Positions 45,106-53,939 of a stretch of 64,000 nt of DNA are shown piece after piece; position 1 is the first letter of the stretch, and each line of letters starts with the position of its first letter. The translations under genes were made by a program, and so were the position numbers. This DNA is from Anaerococcus sp. Marseille-P3915. Lineage in GTDB: Bacteria; Bacillota; Clostridia; Tissierellales; Peptoniphilaceae. Location: contig NZ_LT984887.1 in NCBI RefSeq assembly GCF_900258475.1, positions 1,357,213 to 1,421,212 on the forward strand. Reading direction: 5' to 3'. A model generated the notes under the pieces. The model had not been told where the DNA came from. It saw only the letters and a list, made by a program, of their open reading frames with translations, and ran no database searches.

Positions 45106-46317
45106 CTAATCTCTAACAAGTGGCATAGACATACATCTTGGACCACCCCTACCGACTGTAAGGGTTGAAGAATCTAGCTTTATAACCTCTATATCATTTA
45201 ATTCTAGCATCCTATTTGTGACATTGTTTCTCTTATAGACTATGACCTTGCCTGGAGCGATGGCTAGGGTGTTTGACCCGTCTGTCCACTGTTCACGAAG
45301 GGCTGCAATTGGGTCTCCTCCCCCACATGGCAAGAGATTAATCTTATCAAGACCAAGGGCATCCTTAAGTAGGTCATCTAGACTCTTATCCATCTGCTCG
45401 CTTACAAGTTCTCCATTTTTTGATGTAAAGCTTACGGCGTGGAAGCTTGAAATAATTCCAGGATGGTAGGTAAAGGTATCAAAATCTATCTGGGTGAAGA
45501 CCGTATCAAGGTGCATGTAGGCCCTCTCATTTGGAATATTTACAGCAAGAACTTGCTTAACTTCGTTATTTTCATCAAAAATTAGATTTCTAGCAAGCTT
45601 TTCTATAGCGTCGATTTCAGTTCTCTGGCTAATACCAACCATGACTAGGTTTTCGTTGATATTTAGTATATCACCACCTTCTATGTGCTTATCTTCATGT
45701 CTGCCATAATAGTCTTTGATATCCTTATATTCTGGGTGGTATTTGAAGATATAATCAGCATAGATAGTCTCACGAGACCTGGTTACAGAATACATAGCAT
45801 TTATTGAAACACCATTTGCTATTGATGAAAAAGGGTCTCTGGTGAAGTATAAGTTTGGCATAGGATTGATAGCTGTATATCTTTCATGGCTTACAACCCT
45901 ATCTCTAAGATGGTTAAAGGAATCAATTTCTGCAAGGCTAATGCCTGCCATAGTTTTTTCTACAAACTCTTTATTATCCTTAATACTTTCTAAAAGATTC
46001 TTAGATTCCTTAAAAATATCAGCATTGACAATGCCTGCCTCATCTAAATATTCTTTTAAAAACTTCTCCCTAAGGCCATCATTTGCACTAAGAGTTTCAG
46101 CCATAAGGTCTTCAAGATAAACAACCTCTACCATATTATCTCTAAAAATCTTTGCAAAATCATCATGCTCTTCCTGGGCCTTTTCTAGATCAGGAATATC
46201 ATCAAATAAAAGCTCATCTAGTAAGTTAGGAGTAAGATTTAAAAGCTCATCTCCAGGTCTGTGTAGCATAACCTTCTTAAGGGTCTTGATCTCGTTATTT
46301 ACATTAATTATTGCCAT
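45106..46317 (-). CDS. arcA: Arginine deiminase
   Basis: 403 residues, usual length. It hydrolyses arginine to citrulline and ammonia in the first step of the ADI pathway. The active-site Cys is in LPCGGGDPIAALREQWTDGSNT. MLHRPGDELLNLTP, FTRDPFSS, EGGDILNI and the His of FHAVSF are conserved. GGAGGAG precedes the ATG. No arcB, arcC or arcD is adjacent, so the rest of the pathway lies elsewhere. Its leader carries an intrinsic terminator. Confidence 0.97.
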   Translation of the reverse strand: MAIINVNNEIKTLKKVMLHRPGDELLNLTPNLLDELLFDDIPDLEKAQEEHDDFAKIFRDNMVEVVYLEDLMAETLSANDGLREKFLKEYLDEAGIVNADIFKESKNLLESIKDNKEFVEKTMAGISLAEIDSFNHLRDRVVSHERYTAINPMPNLYFTRDPFSSIANGVSINAMYSVTRSRETIYADYIFKYHPEYKDIKDYYGRHEDKHIEGGDILNINENLVMVGISQRTEIDAIEKLARNLIFDENNEVKQVLAVNIPNERAYMHLDTVFTQIDFDTFTYHPGIISSFHAVSFTSKNGELVSEQMDKSLDDLLKDALGLDKINLLPCGGGDPIAALREQWTDGSNTLAIAPGKVIVYKRNNVTNRMLELNDIEVIKLDSSTLTVGRGGPRCMSMPLVRD

Positions 46318-46343
46318 ATCTCCTCCAAAATATTTTTTAAAAA

Positions 46344-46430
46344 AGGGACTATTGTAGACAAAACTACAAAAGTCCCTATTATCAACCGGTATAAGCCGAT
46401 ATCTTTAATTTTCTTAAGCTTATTATATCA
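46344..46430 (-). promoter_or_regulatory. arcA promoter and attenuator-like leader
   Basis: On the minus strand the extended -10 TGATATAAT (TATAAT at 46422-46427) begins a leader of about 100 bases. It contains ATCGG/CCGGT, then a terminator: AGGGACT (46344-46350) with AGTCCCT (46371-46377) and GTAG (46354-46357) with CTAC (46364-46367), followed by TTTTTT. The terminator lies before the ribosome site, so arcA is probably regulated by termination. The regulator is unknown. Confidence 0.6.
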
Positions 46431-46485
46431 CGATTTTTCATTTTCGGCTAATATTGTTATATTTTTAGCAATTACTGTCCAAAAA

Positions 46486-46512
46486 AGACCAGCTGGCCGC
46501 TGGTCTCTTGTT
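46486..46512 (-). terminator. Terminator of the Ugp-like ABC operon
   Basis: On the minus strand GACCAGC and GCTGGTC pair around a very short loop, followed by TTTTTT. It lies after the binding-protein stop codon. Confidence 0.85.
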
Positions 46513-46515
46513 TTA

Positions 46516-47823
46516 TTATTGGAAATCTGCTTCGAATTGACCTTTGAATGCTTCCATTTCTGCTTTTACGTCAGCATCTGGGTTTGATAGGATTTCTTCT
46601 AATTTTGTTGCTATGTCGTTGTAGGCTTGTTGGCTGCCTGGTACAAGAGGTCTTGAGAATAATTTCTCACTTGCTGGTGCTAGGATTGGAGCTATTTTTG
46701 ACTCTGAATTTTTGTATTCATCGCTTTCTACAGCGCTCTTTCTAGCTGGCATGTAGCCTGTTGCTAGACCAAATTTAATTTGTGCTTCTTTGCTTGCTAG
46801 GTATTTTATAAATTTGAAGGCTGCATCTTTTTCTTCATCACTTGCACCTTCAAACATATATACGTTTGTACCTTGTTGAACAGCTTTATCAGCTGGATAT
46901 GGCATTACATCGTAGGTGAATTTATCTTCTACACCTTCTTTTACATATACTTCACCAGCATTTGATCCAATATAGCCTGCTAGTTGTTCATTGGCAAATG
47001 GACCTGATAGGTATTGGTCTGTTCCTGCTATTCTGAAGTAGCCTTCTTTGATACCATCTAGGTAATAATTAACCGCTTCGATTGACTCAGGACTTGTTAC
47101 ATCTAAGTCTGGACCAAAGTCTATACCTTTGTTTTTAAGGTAGGTTACGTAGAAGTTTGATAGAGAGTCCCAACCGAAAGCTGGAATGCCTTTTTCTTCT
47201 TTGATTTTCTTTGCTACTTCTTTTAGCTCTTCAAAGTTTGTTGGGTTTTCTAGTTTTAGTTCGTCAAAGATATCTTTGTTGTACCAAAGAACTTCTGTTG
47301 ATTTGTTAAATGGTAGTCCTATGATTTTGCCATCTTGTTCGATTTCGTTTCTAACACCTTCAAAGATGTCATCATAATCTTCAATTCCGCCTTCGCCTTT
47401 TACCCTATCTGTTAGGTCAGCTACCATGCCTGCATCGCTAAATTGTAGCATCCAGTCAGGATAAGCTTGAGTTATAGTTGGAAGGTCTTTAGGTGATTGC
47501 ATTGTTGCAACTAGGATTTGGTTAAGATCACCATATCCACCTTGGTGTTGAAGTGTTACTTTTATATCTGGGTTTTCTTTTTCAAAGTCAGCTACGATTG
47601 CTTCTAGAGCTTCGCCTTGTCCGCCACCCATTGCATGCCAGAATTTGATTTCTGTTTGGCCTTCTTTGGCTGGTTCTGCCTTTTCTTCTTTAGAATCTTC
47701 TGCTTTTTTAGATTCTTCTACCTTAGTCTCTTCTTTAGGAGCTTCGTTTGATGTAGATCCACATGCTGAAAATACTCCTAGACTTAAGACTAGCGCTGCT
47801 AATAATGATAATTTCTTTTTCAT
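46516..47823 (-). CDS. ABC transporter solute-binding lipoprotein, possibly glycerol-3-phosphate (UgpB-like)
   Basis: 435 residues. Lipobox FSAC (Cys about 21) and a Glu/Lys-rich linker precede the family-1 binding-protein domain starting TEIKFWHAMGGGQGEAL. The segment GLPFNKSTEVLWYNKDIF is typical of UgpB, and SRPLVPGSQQAYNDI lies near the C-terminus. The gene is last in an ATPase-permease-permease-binding protein operon. The UgpB resemblance and the glp genes nearby suggest glycerol-3-phosphate or a glycerophosphodiester as ligand; a sugar is the alternative. Confidence 0.88.
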   Translation of the reverse strand: MKKKLSLLAALVLSLGVFSACGSTSNEAPKEETKVEESKKAEDSKEEKAEPAKEGQTEIKFWHAMGGGQGEALEAIVADFEKENPDIKVTLQHQGGYGDLNQILVATMQSPKDLPTITQAYPDWMLQFSDAGMVADLTDRVKGEGGIEDYDDIFEGVRNEIEQDGKIIGLPFNKSTEVLWYNKDIFDELKLENPTNFEELKEVAKKIKEEKGIPAFGWDSLSNFYVTYLKNKGIDFGPDLDVTSPESIEAVNYYLDGIKEGYFRIAGTDQYLSGPFANEQLAGYIGSNAGEVYVKEGVEDKFTYDVMPYPADKAVQQGTNVYMFEGASDEEKDAAFKFIKYLASKEAQIKFGLATGYMPARKSAVESDEYKNSESKIAPILAPASEKLFSRPLVPGSQQAYNDIATKLEEILSNPDADVKAEMEAFKGQFEADFQ

Positions 47824-47922
47824 TTTTACCCCTTATTTCTCCTTTTTAAAGGTGCTTCTCGGCTAATTATTTAGCTACGTTCTTACAATAAATATATACC
47901 CCTCTAGGGATTTTTTTCAAGA

Positions 47923-48741
47923 TTAACCTTTTATACCTCCAAATGATACTCCTCTTAGGATTTGCTTCCTGAAGATAAAGTAAAGTATTAGGATTGGTAA
48001 GATTGTAATGGTTGATGCTGCCATTTGTAGGTGGATTAATTGACCTGCTTCTGTGGCAAATGATGATAGACCATTTGATATTAGCCTCATCTTTGTTGTG
48101 TTTGTAACAAGGATTGGCCATAAGAATGAGTTCCAACCTGTGATGAAGTTAAGCAGGCCTATGGTAAATAGGTTTTGCTTACACATCGGTATCATAACCC
48201 TTCTTATAAATTCAAAGTCGCTTGCCCCGTCTACCTTGGCTGCATTATAAAATTCCATTGGGACAGATTTTAAAAATTCTTTTAGGTAGAATATATAAAA
48301 TACTGATGCCAAAAATGGGATTATTAGTGCTGTATAGGTATCTAGTAAACCTAGCTTGGCTATGGTTGAATAATTGGTGAAAATTATTATTTCAAAAGGA
48401 ACCATTAATAAGGCTAGCATAAAATTTTGTAAGACTGTTTTCCCCTTAAAGTTTAGGAAATTTAGGGCAAAGGCTGCAAGTACTGTTGTTATCAGAGTTC
48501 CCATAGTATTTATTAGGGATACAAATACTGTGTTTACAAAATATCTTGCAAATGGAGCTGCCTTCATGGCCTCTACATAGTTTGCAAATTGTGGGGCCTT
48601 TGGTAAAAGCTTAGGCGGAATCTGTGTTACCTCTCCAAAACTCATTAATGATGATGATATCATGTACAAAAATGGGAAGAGGGTTACTGCTGCCATTATT
48701 ATTATGAATATGAATGATAAAACTTTTAATACTTTTCTCAT
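47923..48741 (-). CDS. ABC transporter permease (UgpE/MalG type)
   Basis: 272 residues, six membrane helices. The EAA loop that contacts the ATPase is EFYNAAKVDGASDFEFIRRVMIP, with an Ala-Ala in place of the usual E-A-A start. The N-terminal KVLSFIFIIIMAAVTLFPFLYMISSS segment is typical of CUT1 permeases. It starts 6 bases after its partner permease. Confidence 0.93.
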   Translation of the reverse strand: MRKVLKVLSFIFIIIMAAVTLFPFLYMISSSLMSFGEVTQIPPKLLPKAPQFANYVEAMKAAPFARYFVNTVFVSLINTMGTLITTVLAAFALNFLNFKGKTVLQNFMLALLMVPFEIIIFTNYSTIAKLGLLDTYTALIIPFLASVFYIFYLKEFLKSVPMEFYNAAKVDGASDFEFIRRVMIPMCKQNLFTIGLLNFITGWNSFLWPILVTNTTKMRLISNGLSSFATEAGQLIHLQMAASTITILPILILYFIFRKQILRGVSFGGIKG

Positions 48742-48747
48742 TTTAAC

Positions 48748-49632
48748 CTACCTTGATATCATCTTTATTATTTTTCTTTGAGCAAAGGTTAGGACTAATA
48801 GGAAGAGAAAAAGTAGGACTGCTGCAGCCATGGCCTGGCCGTACCTATATTCCACATAAAACTTCCTATAAATATAAAACACTGCTGTTATCAGCCTATT
48901 TCCCACACCTGCCTTGCCATTAAAGAGGGCGAAAATCTGGTTATAAACCTTAAAGGCTGAAATAAAACTTGTCAAAAACAAAAATGTAATTATGCTTGTA
49001 AGCTGTGGGAGGGTTATCTTTTTAAATTGCTCCCAGCCGCTTGCCCCGAAGGTATCGGCTATCTTATAATAAGACTCATCTATTCCCCTAAGACCAGCTA
49101 AGATTACGATTATATTAAAGGCTAGGGCATTCCACACACCAAATATAATGGCTGCTAGCATGTTGTAGTCAGGATTGTTTAAAAAATCAATTGGACCTAT
49201 ACCCACAAAGGATAGCATGTGGTTGATAAAACCATATTTGCCATTAAATAAATACCTAAATACGATACCTACAGCTATTACACTTGTTAGGTAAGGTATA
49301 AAAAATATTGTCTCAAAAAACTTATCTCCCTTAATTTTCTCATTTAGGATTAGGGCTATAAACATGGAAATGATTATAGACAAAGGCACGACTGTGACCG
49401 AATAAATCAAGGTATTTTTCATAGCCAGCCTAAAGAGCTTGTCATTTAGGACAATAGGGAAATTTTGAAAGCCAACATAGGTTGGATTCATGATGTTATT
49501 GTTGTGAACACTCATGTAGAAGGTTCTAATAAGTGGATATACATTAAATACCAGTATAAAGAATAAGGCAGGAAGCAAGTATAACCAAGCCTTGTTGGTC
49601 CTTTCTGCCCTGTAGGAGGACTTTTTCTTCAT
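48748..49632 (-). CDS. ABC transporter permease (UgpA/MalF type)
   Basis: 294 residues, six membrane helices. The EAA loop reads ESYYKIADTFGASGWEQFKKITLP. N-terminal AWLYLLPALFFILVFNVYPLIRTFYMS is typical of UgpA-like CUT1 permeases. The ATG overlaps the ATPase stop codon, so it is translationally coupled. Confidence 0.93.
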   Translation of the reverse strand: MKKKSSYRAERTNKAWLYLLPALFFILVFNVYPLIRTFYMSVHNNNIMNPTYVGFQNFPIVLNDKLFRLAMKNTLIYSVTVVPLSIIISMFIALILNEKIKGDKFFETIFFIPYLTSVIAVGIVFRYLFNGKYGFINHMLSFVGIGPIDFLNNPDYNMLAAIIFGVWNALAFNIIVILAGLRGIDESYYKIADTFGASGWEQFKKITLPQLTSIITFLFLTSFISAFKVYNQIFALFNGKAGVGNRLITAVFYIYRKFYVEYRYGQAMAAAVLLFLFLLVLTFAQRKIIKMISR

Positions 49633-50702
49633 TAGTAGACTCTCTTTCCATCTTCTTCAAATATATAGATTGCCTTATGATCAATTGAAACTCTAATCTT
49701 TTCCCCATCTTTTATATCAAGGGCTGAATCGACAACCATCCTTGATGCCTGGCCTAGGATATTAAAATGCAAGATCATATAACGACCTATCATTTCCCTA
49801 GTTTCTACTTCTATTTCTAGATCCCCATTTGGATCAAGCTTGAAATGCTCTGGCCTAATCCCTACTAGGTAGGTATCCTTATCAAGACTTGCCTTTTTTC
49901 TATCTTCGATAAGCTTTGATTTATCTAAGAATAGATTGTCCCTGCTTATAGAATCTTTTGTATTATCAAGCTCGTAAATATTTATTATAGGATTGCCTAT
50001 AAATTTAGCTACAAAGAGATTTGCAGGCTCTAGATATAGGTTTTGTGGCTTATCAAATTGTTGGATGACTCCCTTATCCATTAGGGCTATGTAGTCACTA
50101 ATTGATAGGGCTTCTTCTTGGTCGTGGGTTACAAATACAGTGGTAACACCTACAGATTTTACTATATTTCTAATCTCTTCTCTGATAGATAACCTTAGCC
50201 TAGCATCCAGGTTACTTAAAGGCTCATCTAGAAGTAGGGTCTTAGGATTTTTAACTAAGGCTCTAGCTATAGCCACCCTTTGTTGCTGACCACCAGATAT
50301 TTGGCTAGGCTTCTTATCCTTTATATCTGTAATATAGGTAAGGTCCATATATTTTTGAGCTCTTTTAATAGCTTCTTCCTTTTTAATCTTATGCTCTCCT
50401 ACAGTTAGGGGAAAGATTATATTTTCAAGGACTGTCATATGTGGATATAGGGCATAATTTTGAAATACCATACCTATATCACGATCTTTTGGGTGAAGAT
50501 TTACAATCGAATCATTATCAAATAGGATATCTCCCTCAGTTGGGTCAAGTATACCAGCTATAATATTTAGGATTGTAGACTTACCACAACCAGAAGGACC
50601 AAGAAGGGTCACAAGGGCTCCTTCTTCTATATCCAGATTGACAGATTTTAAGGCTTCATAGCCATTTTCATAAACTTTTCTTAAATTTTTGATATTAATC
50701 AT
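49632..50702 (-). CDS. ABC transporter ATPase (UgpC/MsmK type)
   Basis: 356 residues. Walker A GPSGCGKST, Q-loop MVFQNYALYPHM, signature SGGQQQRVAIARAL, Walker B LLLDEPLSNLDARL and the switch His in VTHDQEEAL. The C-terminal regulatory TOBE domain (about 240-356) is that of UgpC/MalK. In this operon it powers the two permeases downstream. MsmK-like ATPases can serve several importers. Confidence 0.95.
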   Translation of the reverse strand: MINIKNLRKVYENGYEALKSVNLDIEEGALVTLLGPSGCGKSTILNIIAGILDPTEGDILFDNDSIVNLHPKDRDIGMVFQNYALYPHMTVLENIIFPLTVGEHKIKKEEAIKRAQKYMDLTYITDIKDKKPSQISGGQQQRVAIARALVKNPKTLLLDEPLSNLDARLRLSIREEIRNIVKSVGVTTVFVTHDQEEALSISDYIALMDKGVIQQFDKPQNLYLEPANLFVAKFIGNPIINIYELDNTKDSISRDNLFLDKSKLIEDRKKASLDKDTYLVGIRPEHFKLDPNGDLEIEVETREMIGRYMILHFNILGQASRMVVDSALDIKDGEKIRVSIDHKAIYIFEEDGKRVY

Positions 50703-50713
50703 TTAATCCTCTT

Positions 50714-51037
50714 TCATACCAATGGGAATTTTAGTAATAGATACAACATCACAACCATCAAAATTATACCAATCAGGGTAAAAGCATCGATTTGCTTTTT
50801 TAAAGCCATGATGACTAGGGATATTGATAATAAAAATAACAATAAATATAATTGCACAAACAAATCACTAGCCGGGCTTATAATCGATATAAATAGGGCT
50901 ATTGCGGCAAGTAAAGCTGTCACAATGCTGACATAGGCATATACCCTTTTGCCATCTATTATGAAGTTAATTAAGCTAATTACAGCTGTCACCGCAAAGA
51001 TTGGCATAAAGATATTTTTTAAAAATATAATTATCAT
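50714..51037 (-). CDS. Small membrane protein of unknown function
   Basis: 107 residues with four short membrane helices and almost no loops. It ends 12 bases before the ATPase gene and is probably the first gene of the transporter operon. I see no known domain. The interval 51038-51220 after the SH3 gene holds no gene. Confidence 0.5.
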   Translation of the reverse strand: MIIIFLKNIFMPIFAVTAVISLINFIIDGKRVYAYVSIVTALLAAIALFISIISPASDLFVQLYLLLFLLSISLVIMALKKQIDAFTLIGIILMVVMLYLLLKFPLV

Positions 51038-51220
51038 TTAAACCTCTCTATTTTAATTATAACATATCTTTTAAATTTTTTTACAAAAATAAGGGCCTAA
51101 AGCTAAAAGAATATTTTTTATATTTGCCTTATGAATTATAAAACCTTCTCTGAGCCAGTAAGGAGACGCCTTATAGCCTATTTAAGATTTATTCTTTTGC
51201 TTAGTACCCTTCTTTGTTAT

Positions 51221-51613
51221 TTATTTTTTAATGAGTAGGTCACTTCTTATATAACCTGTTTTGCCATTTACTGTTACCCTTGTCCAGCCTTCAGTTTCGC
51301 CTAGGTTTAGGATCTCATCATTTGGTCCTACTTCGGCTACTATGGATGAGTTTTCTGATGGAGCAAGTCTCATATTTACGCTATCTTTCACCATGACTTC
51401 TACCCCTTCTTCTAGGTCTCTGCCAAGGTCTTTTTCTTCTTCTACCTCTTTTTGCAAATCAGCTTCTTCTTGCTTTTTATCTTCTGTATTTGCTTCTTCT
51501 GCTACTTGGCCTTCTTCTCCTTGGGGATGTCTTACTGATACATAAGAATCATTTTGGCAAGAAGCTAAGAAAATTACAAGACCTAAGATCAAAAGTGTTT
51601 TGATTTTTTTCAT
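51221..51613 (-). CDS. SH3-domain lipoprotein
   Basis: 130 residues. The signal peptide ends with lipobox LASC (Cys about 19). An acidic Glu-rich linker (about 30-65) leads to a bacterial SH3 domain (about 70-128) with VNMRLAPSENSSIVAEVGPNDEI and WTRVTVNGKTGYIRSDLL. Such domains bind peptidoglycan or proteins at the wall. It overlaps the kinase-like gene by one base and ends the exopolysaccharide cluster. Confidence 0.8.
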   Translation of the reverse strand: MKKIKTLLILGLVIFLASCQNDSYVSVRHPQGEEGQVAEEANTEDKKQEEADLQKEVEEEKDLGRDLEEGVEVMVKDSVNMRLAPSENSSIVAEVGPNDEILNLGETEGWTRVTVNGKTGYIRSDLLIKK

Positions 51614-52269
51614 TAATTGCCTCCAAATAAGTCGTCTAGTTCATCGCTTTGGTATTCATAATCTGTAACTACCACGCCAAGGATTTTAGCCCCTGTGCTT
51701 TCTAGTTGGTCAACAGATTCTTCAAGGAGATAGGTTCTTGTTGCTTCTTCATTGGTTAGGATTACTGTCTTATCAGCTAGGCCACAAAATACATTTGCCT
51801 CTGCTATGTCAATATTTTCCTTTGTGTTTACAAAGATATAGTCGTATTTTACCATAGCCTCATCAAAAAAACTTTTGATTGCTGATGGCTCTAGATACAT
51901 ATCTTCATAATCAGCTACCCTACCTGTCATAAGAAGGTGGAGATTATCATTTTCCTTTACCAAAACTTCATCAAGGGCATAATCTCCAAGCAGGCAATCT
52001 ACAAAGCCCCTCTTGTTATAATAGCCCTTCATCTCCTCAAGCTCATCGGCCCTGAGATTGGCATCTATTACTAGAATTCTTTCGTTTTCTTCTGCCAGGT
52101 GACCTCCCATTACTAAGATTGTATTTATCTTATTTGTCTTATCATCTGTCGCAGTGAAGGCTACTATAGCATCTGCTGGATCAAGCTTGCTTGTTAGCTT
52201 ATCTTCTAGATTGTAGAAGGCTTGGAGAAGTATCTCTCTTCTCTCGTCTACTTTTTTTCTTCTAAACAT
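51613..52269 (-). CDS. BY-kinase/CpsD-like protein lacking a P-loop
   Basis: 218 residues, the size of CpsD/CapB tyrosine kinases, and in the usual place after a Wzz-type adaptor. The Walker A' motif is present (RILVIDANLRA), but the P-loop position reads TATDDKTNKINTI with no G-x-x-x-x-GK-S/T. The Walker B Asp is Asn (YDYIFVNTKE), and there is no C-terminal Tyr cluster. So it probably does not bind ATP in the usual way and may be a structural or regulatory partner of the adaptor. This is read from motifs only. Confidence 0.75.
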   Translation of the reverse strand: MFRRKKVDERREILLQAFYNLEDKLTSKLDPADAIVAFTATDDKTNKINTILVMGGHLAEENERILVIDANLRADELEEMKGYYNKRGFVDCLLGDYALDEVLVKENDNLHLLMTGRVADYEDMYLEPSAIKSFFDEAMVKYDYIFVNTKENIDIAEANVFCGLADKTVILTNEEATRTYLLEESVDQLESTGAKILGVVVTDYEYQSDELDDLFGGN

Positions 52270-53158
52270 CTAAATCTCCAATCTTATACTTAGGAAGCTT
52301 GCCTAGGATTTCTAGCTTGCTTGAAGCCTTGCTTGCTTCTTCTTTTAGAGGTGAAGCAAAAACTATTTCTTCTCCCTCATCTTCCTGCTCATCTACCGCT
52401 TCCTTGGCCAAGTCTATAGCACTTCTGTCGATTTTTCTAGTTTCACCAAAGTCTTCTTCCCTATCTTCTATCTTCTCGATAGGTTGGGTGAAGGTTTCTT
52501 CCTTAATTTCTTCCTTGATTTCTTCTTGTTTTTTGATTTCTTTTTTGTTTTTTTCTACTTGCTTTTTAACTTTTTTTTCTTTTTGCCTGTAGTCTTTCTT
52601 TTCTTGTTTTTTAAGCTTGTTATTATATCTTTTAACTGATACAAAAGATCCTAATAGGTAAAGTAAGAATCCTAGGCCACCAGCAATCCCTGCATAAGTT
52701 AGGCTATTGTCAATAGCCTTGGCATTTTCATAAGAATATTCCATTACATTTGCACCAGTATTGTAAATATTGTTAATAACTGTTGCAGAAAGGTCTGCAT
52801 ATTCATCTGCCAAATCTTCTGCCCTAAGCTTGTTTGTGTCTGTGACTGATATGTCAACGACTGCAGAGTTATCCAGAGCCTTTATCTTCATCTTGCTATC
52901 TAGTTTTGATAGGGACCAATCTATCTTTAGATTATCCAAGGTCCTTTGTTTAATAGCATTAGAATTGATTACATTTGCAAAGTCATTTGCAGAATTTGCC
53001 TCATCTAAATTTTCTACTGAACTTGTCACAAGCTTTGTACTTGCCCTGTATTCCTTAAAGCCTGCAAAATTCAGACCAAAGTAAACAAGCATGGCCACAA
53101 TTATTCCGGCTATAATTGATGACAAGGTAGCTTGAAACATCGATTTTTTATTTTCCAT
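52262..53158 (-). CDS. Wzz/CapA-like chain-length determinant
   Basis: About 298 residues. Membrane helices at about 10-32 and 155-175 bracket an outer Wzz-type domain (about 35-150), as in polysaccharide copolymerase adaptors that set chain length. The cytoplasmic C-terminal part (about 185-298) is long, Lys/Glu-rich and probably coiled. I chose ATG at 53158 because GGAGGAG lies 3-5 bases upstream; it overlaps the end of the glycosyltransferase gene. Partner of the kinase-like protein downstream. Confidence 0.8.
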   Translation of the reverse strand: MENKKSMFQATLSSIIAGIIVAMLVYFGLNFAGFKEYRASTKLVTSSVENLDEANSANDFANVINSNAIKQRTLDNLKIDWSLSKLDSKMKIKALDNSAVVDISVTDTNKLRAEDLADEYADLSATVINNIYNTGANVMEYSYENAKAIDNSLTYAGIAGGLGFLLYLLGSFVSVKRYNNKLKKQEKKDYRQKEKKVKKQVEKNKKEIKKQEEIKEEIKEETFTQPIEKIEDREEDFGETRKIDRSAIDLAKEAVDEQEDEGEEIVFASPLKEEASKASSKLEILGKLPKYKIGDLDV

Positions 53159-53939
53159 CTTCTCCTCCATATTGACTAGCACCTTCAAGCATGAGCTTGC
53201 GTGCTGCACTTTTTTCTACTTTTCTTAACATCTCAGGATGCCTTATTAAAAATTGTTCTATATAAAGCCTATAGGCCTTTGGAAATAAGGCCCTGGCAAG
53301 CTTTCCCTTATCTAGGAAAAACTTCTCATTAAAACCCTCAAACCAGGTCGACTCATCGTTGTAGACTCTTGCTATAAGGTCGGTATTAGTCCTTGCCTTT
53401 AGGCCGCTTCTAATGCAATCTAGGATAAATATTGAGTCTTCCCCAGAACCATTTTCTGTTCCTGCTCCAAAATTAGTATTGAGGTAGATATTTTTCCTAG
53501 CTACAGCCTTTCTATCAAAGGCAAAGTGTACAGAACCATAGGTCAGGCAATTATAAAAGCCAAGCTTCTTATTTTCCTTAACCTTTATAATCTCTCGACC
53601 ATCCTGATAAATTATTGTCTTAAATACGAAAAAATCAACGTCAGGATAGGAAATAAATCCATCCTTGACCCTGGCTAGGTAGCCTTCTTCAAAGACCTCA
53701 TCATCATCGGCAAATATTACTATATCAGCATCTGAATTAAGTAGGGCTAGGTTTCTGCTTCTGGCAAGACCCCTAGTATCTGTCGATATCATCCTCACCT
53801 TAAAATCATCTGTAACAATTTCTTCATAGCCATTGTGATCAGTCTGATTTATGATTAGGGCGTCACTTTCCAGATTAAACTTCTTATAAAAATCAATACT
53901 CTCCACATTCATAGCAGAGATTAATACTTCAACATTCAT
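53148..53939 (-). CDS. Family 2 glycosyltransferase
   Basis: 263 residues, cytoplasmic. The nucleotide-sugar binding region shows RGLARSRNLALL and the acidic metal site VIFADDDEVFEEGYL. It would transfer one sugar in making an exopolysaccharide; donor and acceptor unknown. The start overlaps the stop of the upstream glycosyltransferase gene. Confidence 0.85.
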   Translation of the reverse strand: MNVEVLISAMNVESIDFYKKFNLESDALIINQTDHNGYEEIVTDDFKVRMISTDTRGLARSRNLALLNSDADIVIFADDDEVFEEGYLARVKDGFISYPDVDFFVFKTIIYQDGREIIKVKENKKLGFYNCLTYGSVHFAFDRKAVARKNIYLNTNFGAGTENGSGEDSIFILDCIRSGLKARTNTDLIARVYNDESTWFEGFNEKFFLDKGKLARALFPKAYRLYIEQFLIRHPEMLRKVEKSAARKLMLEGASQYGGEDGK

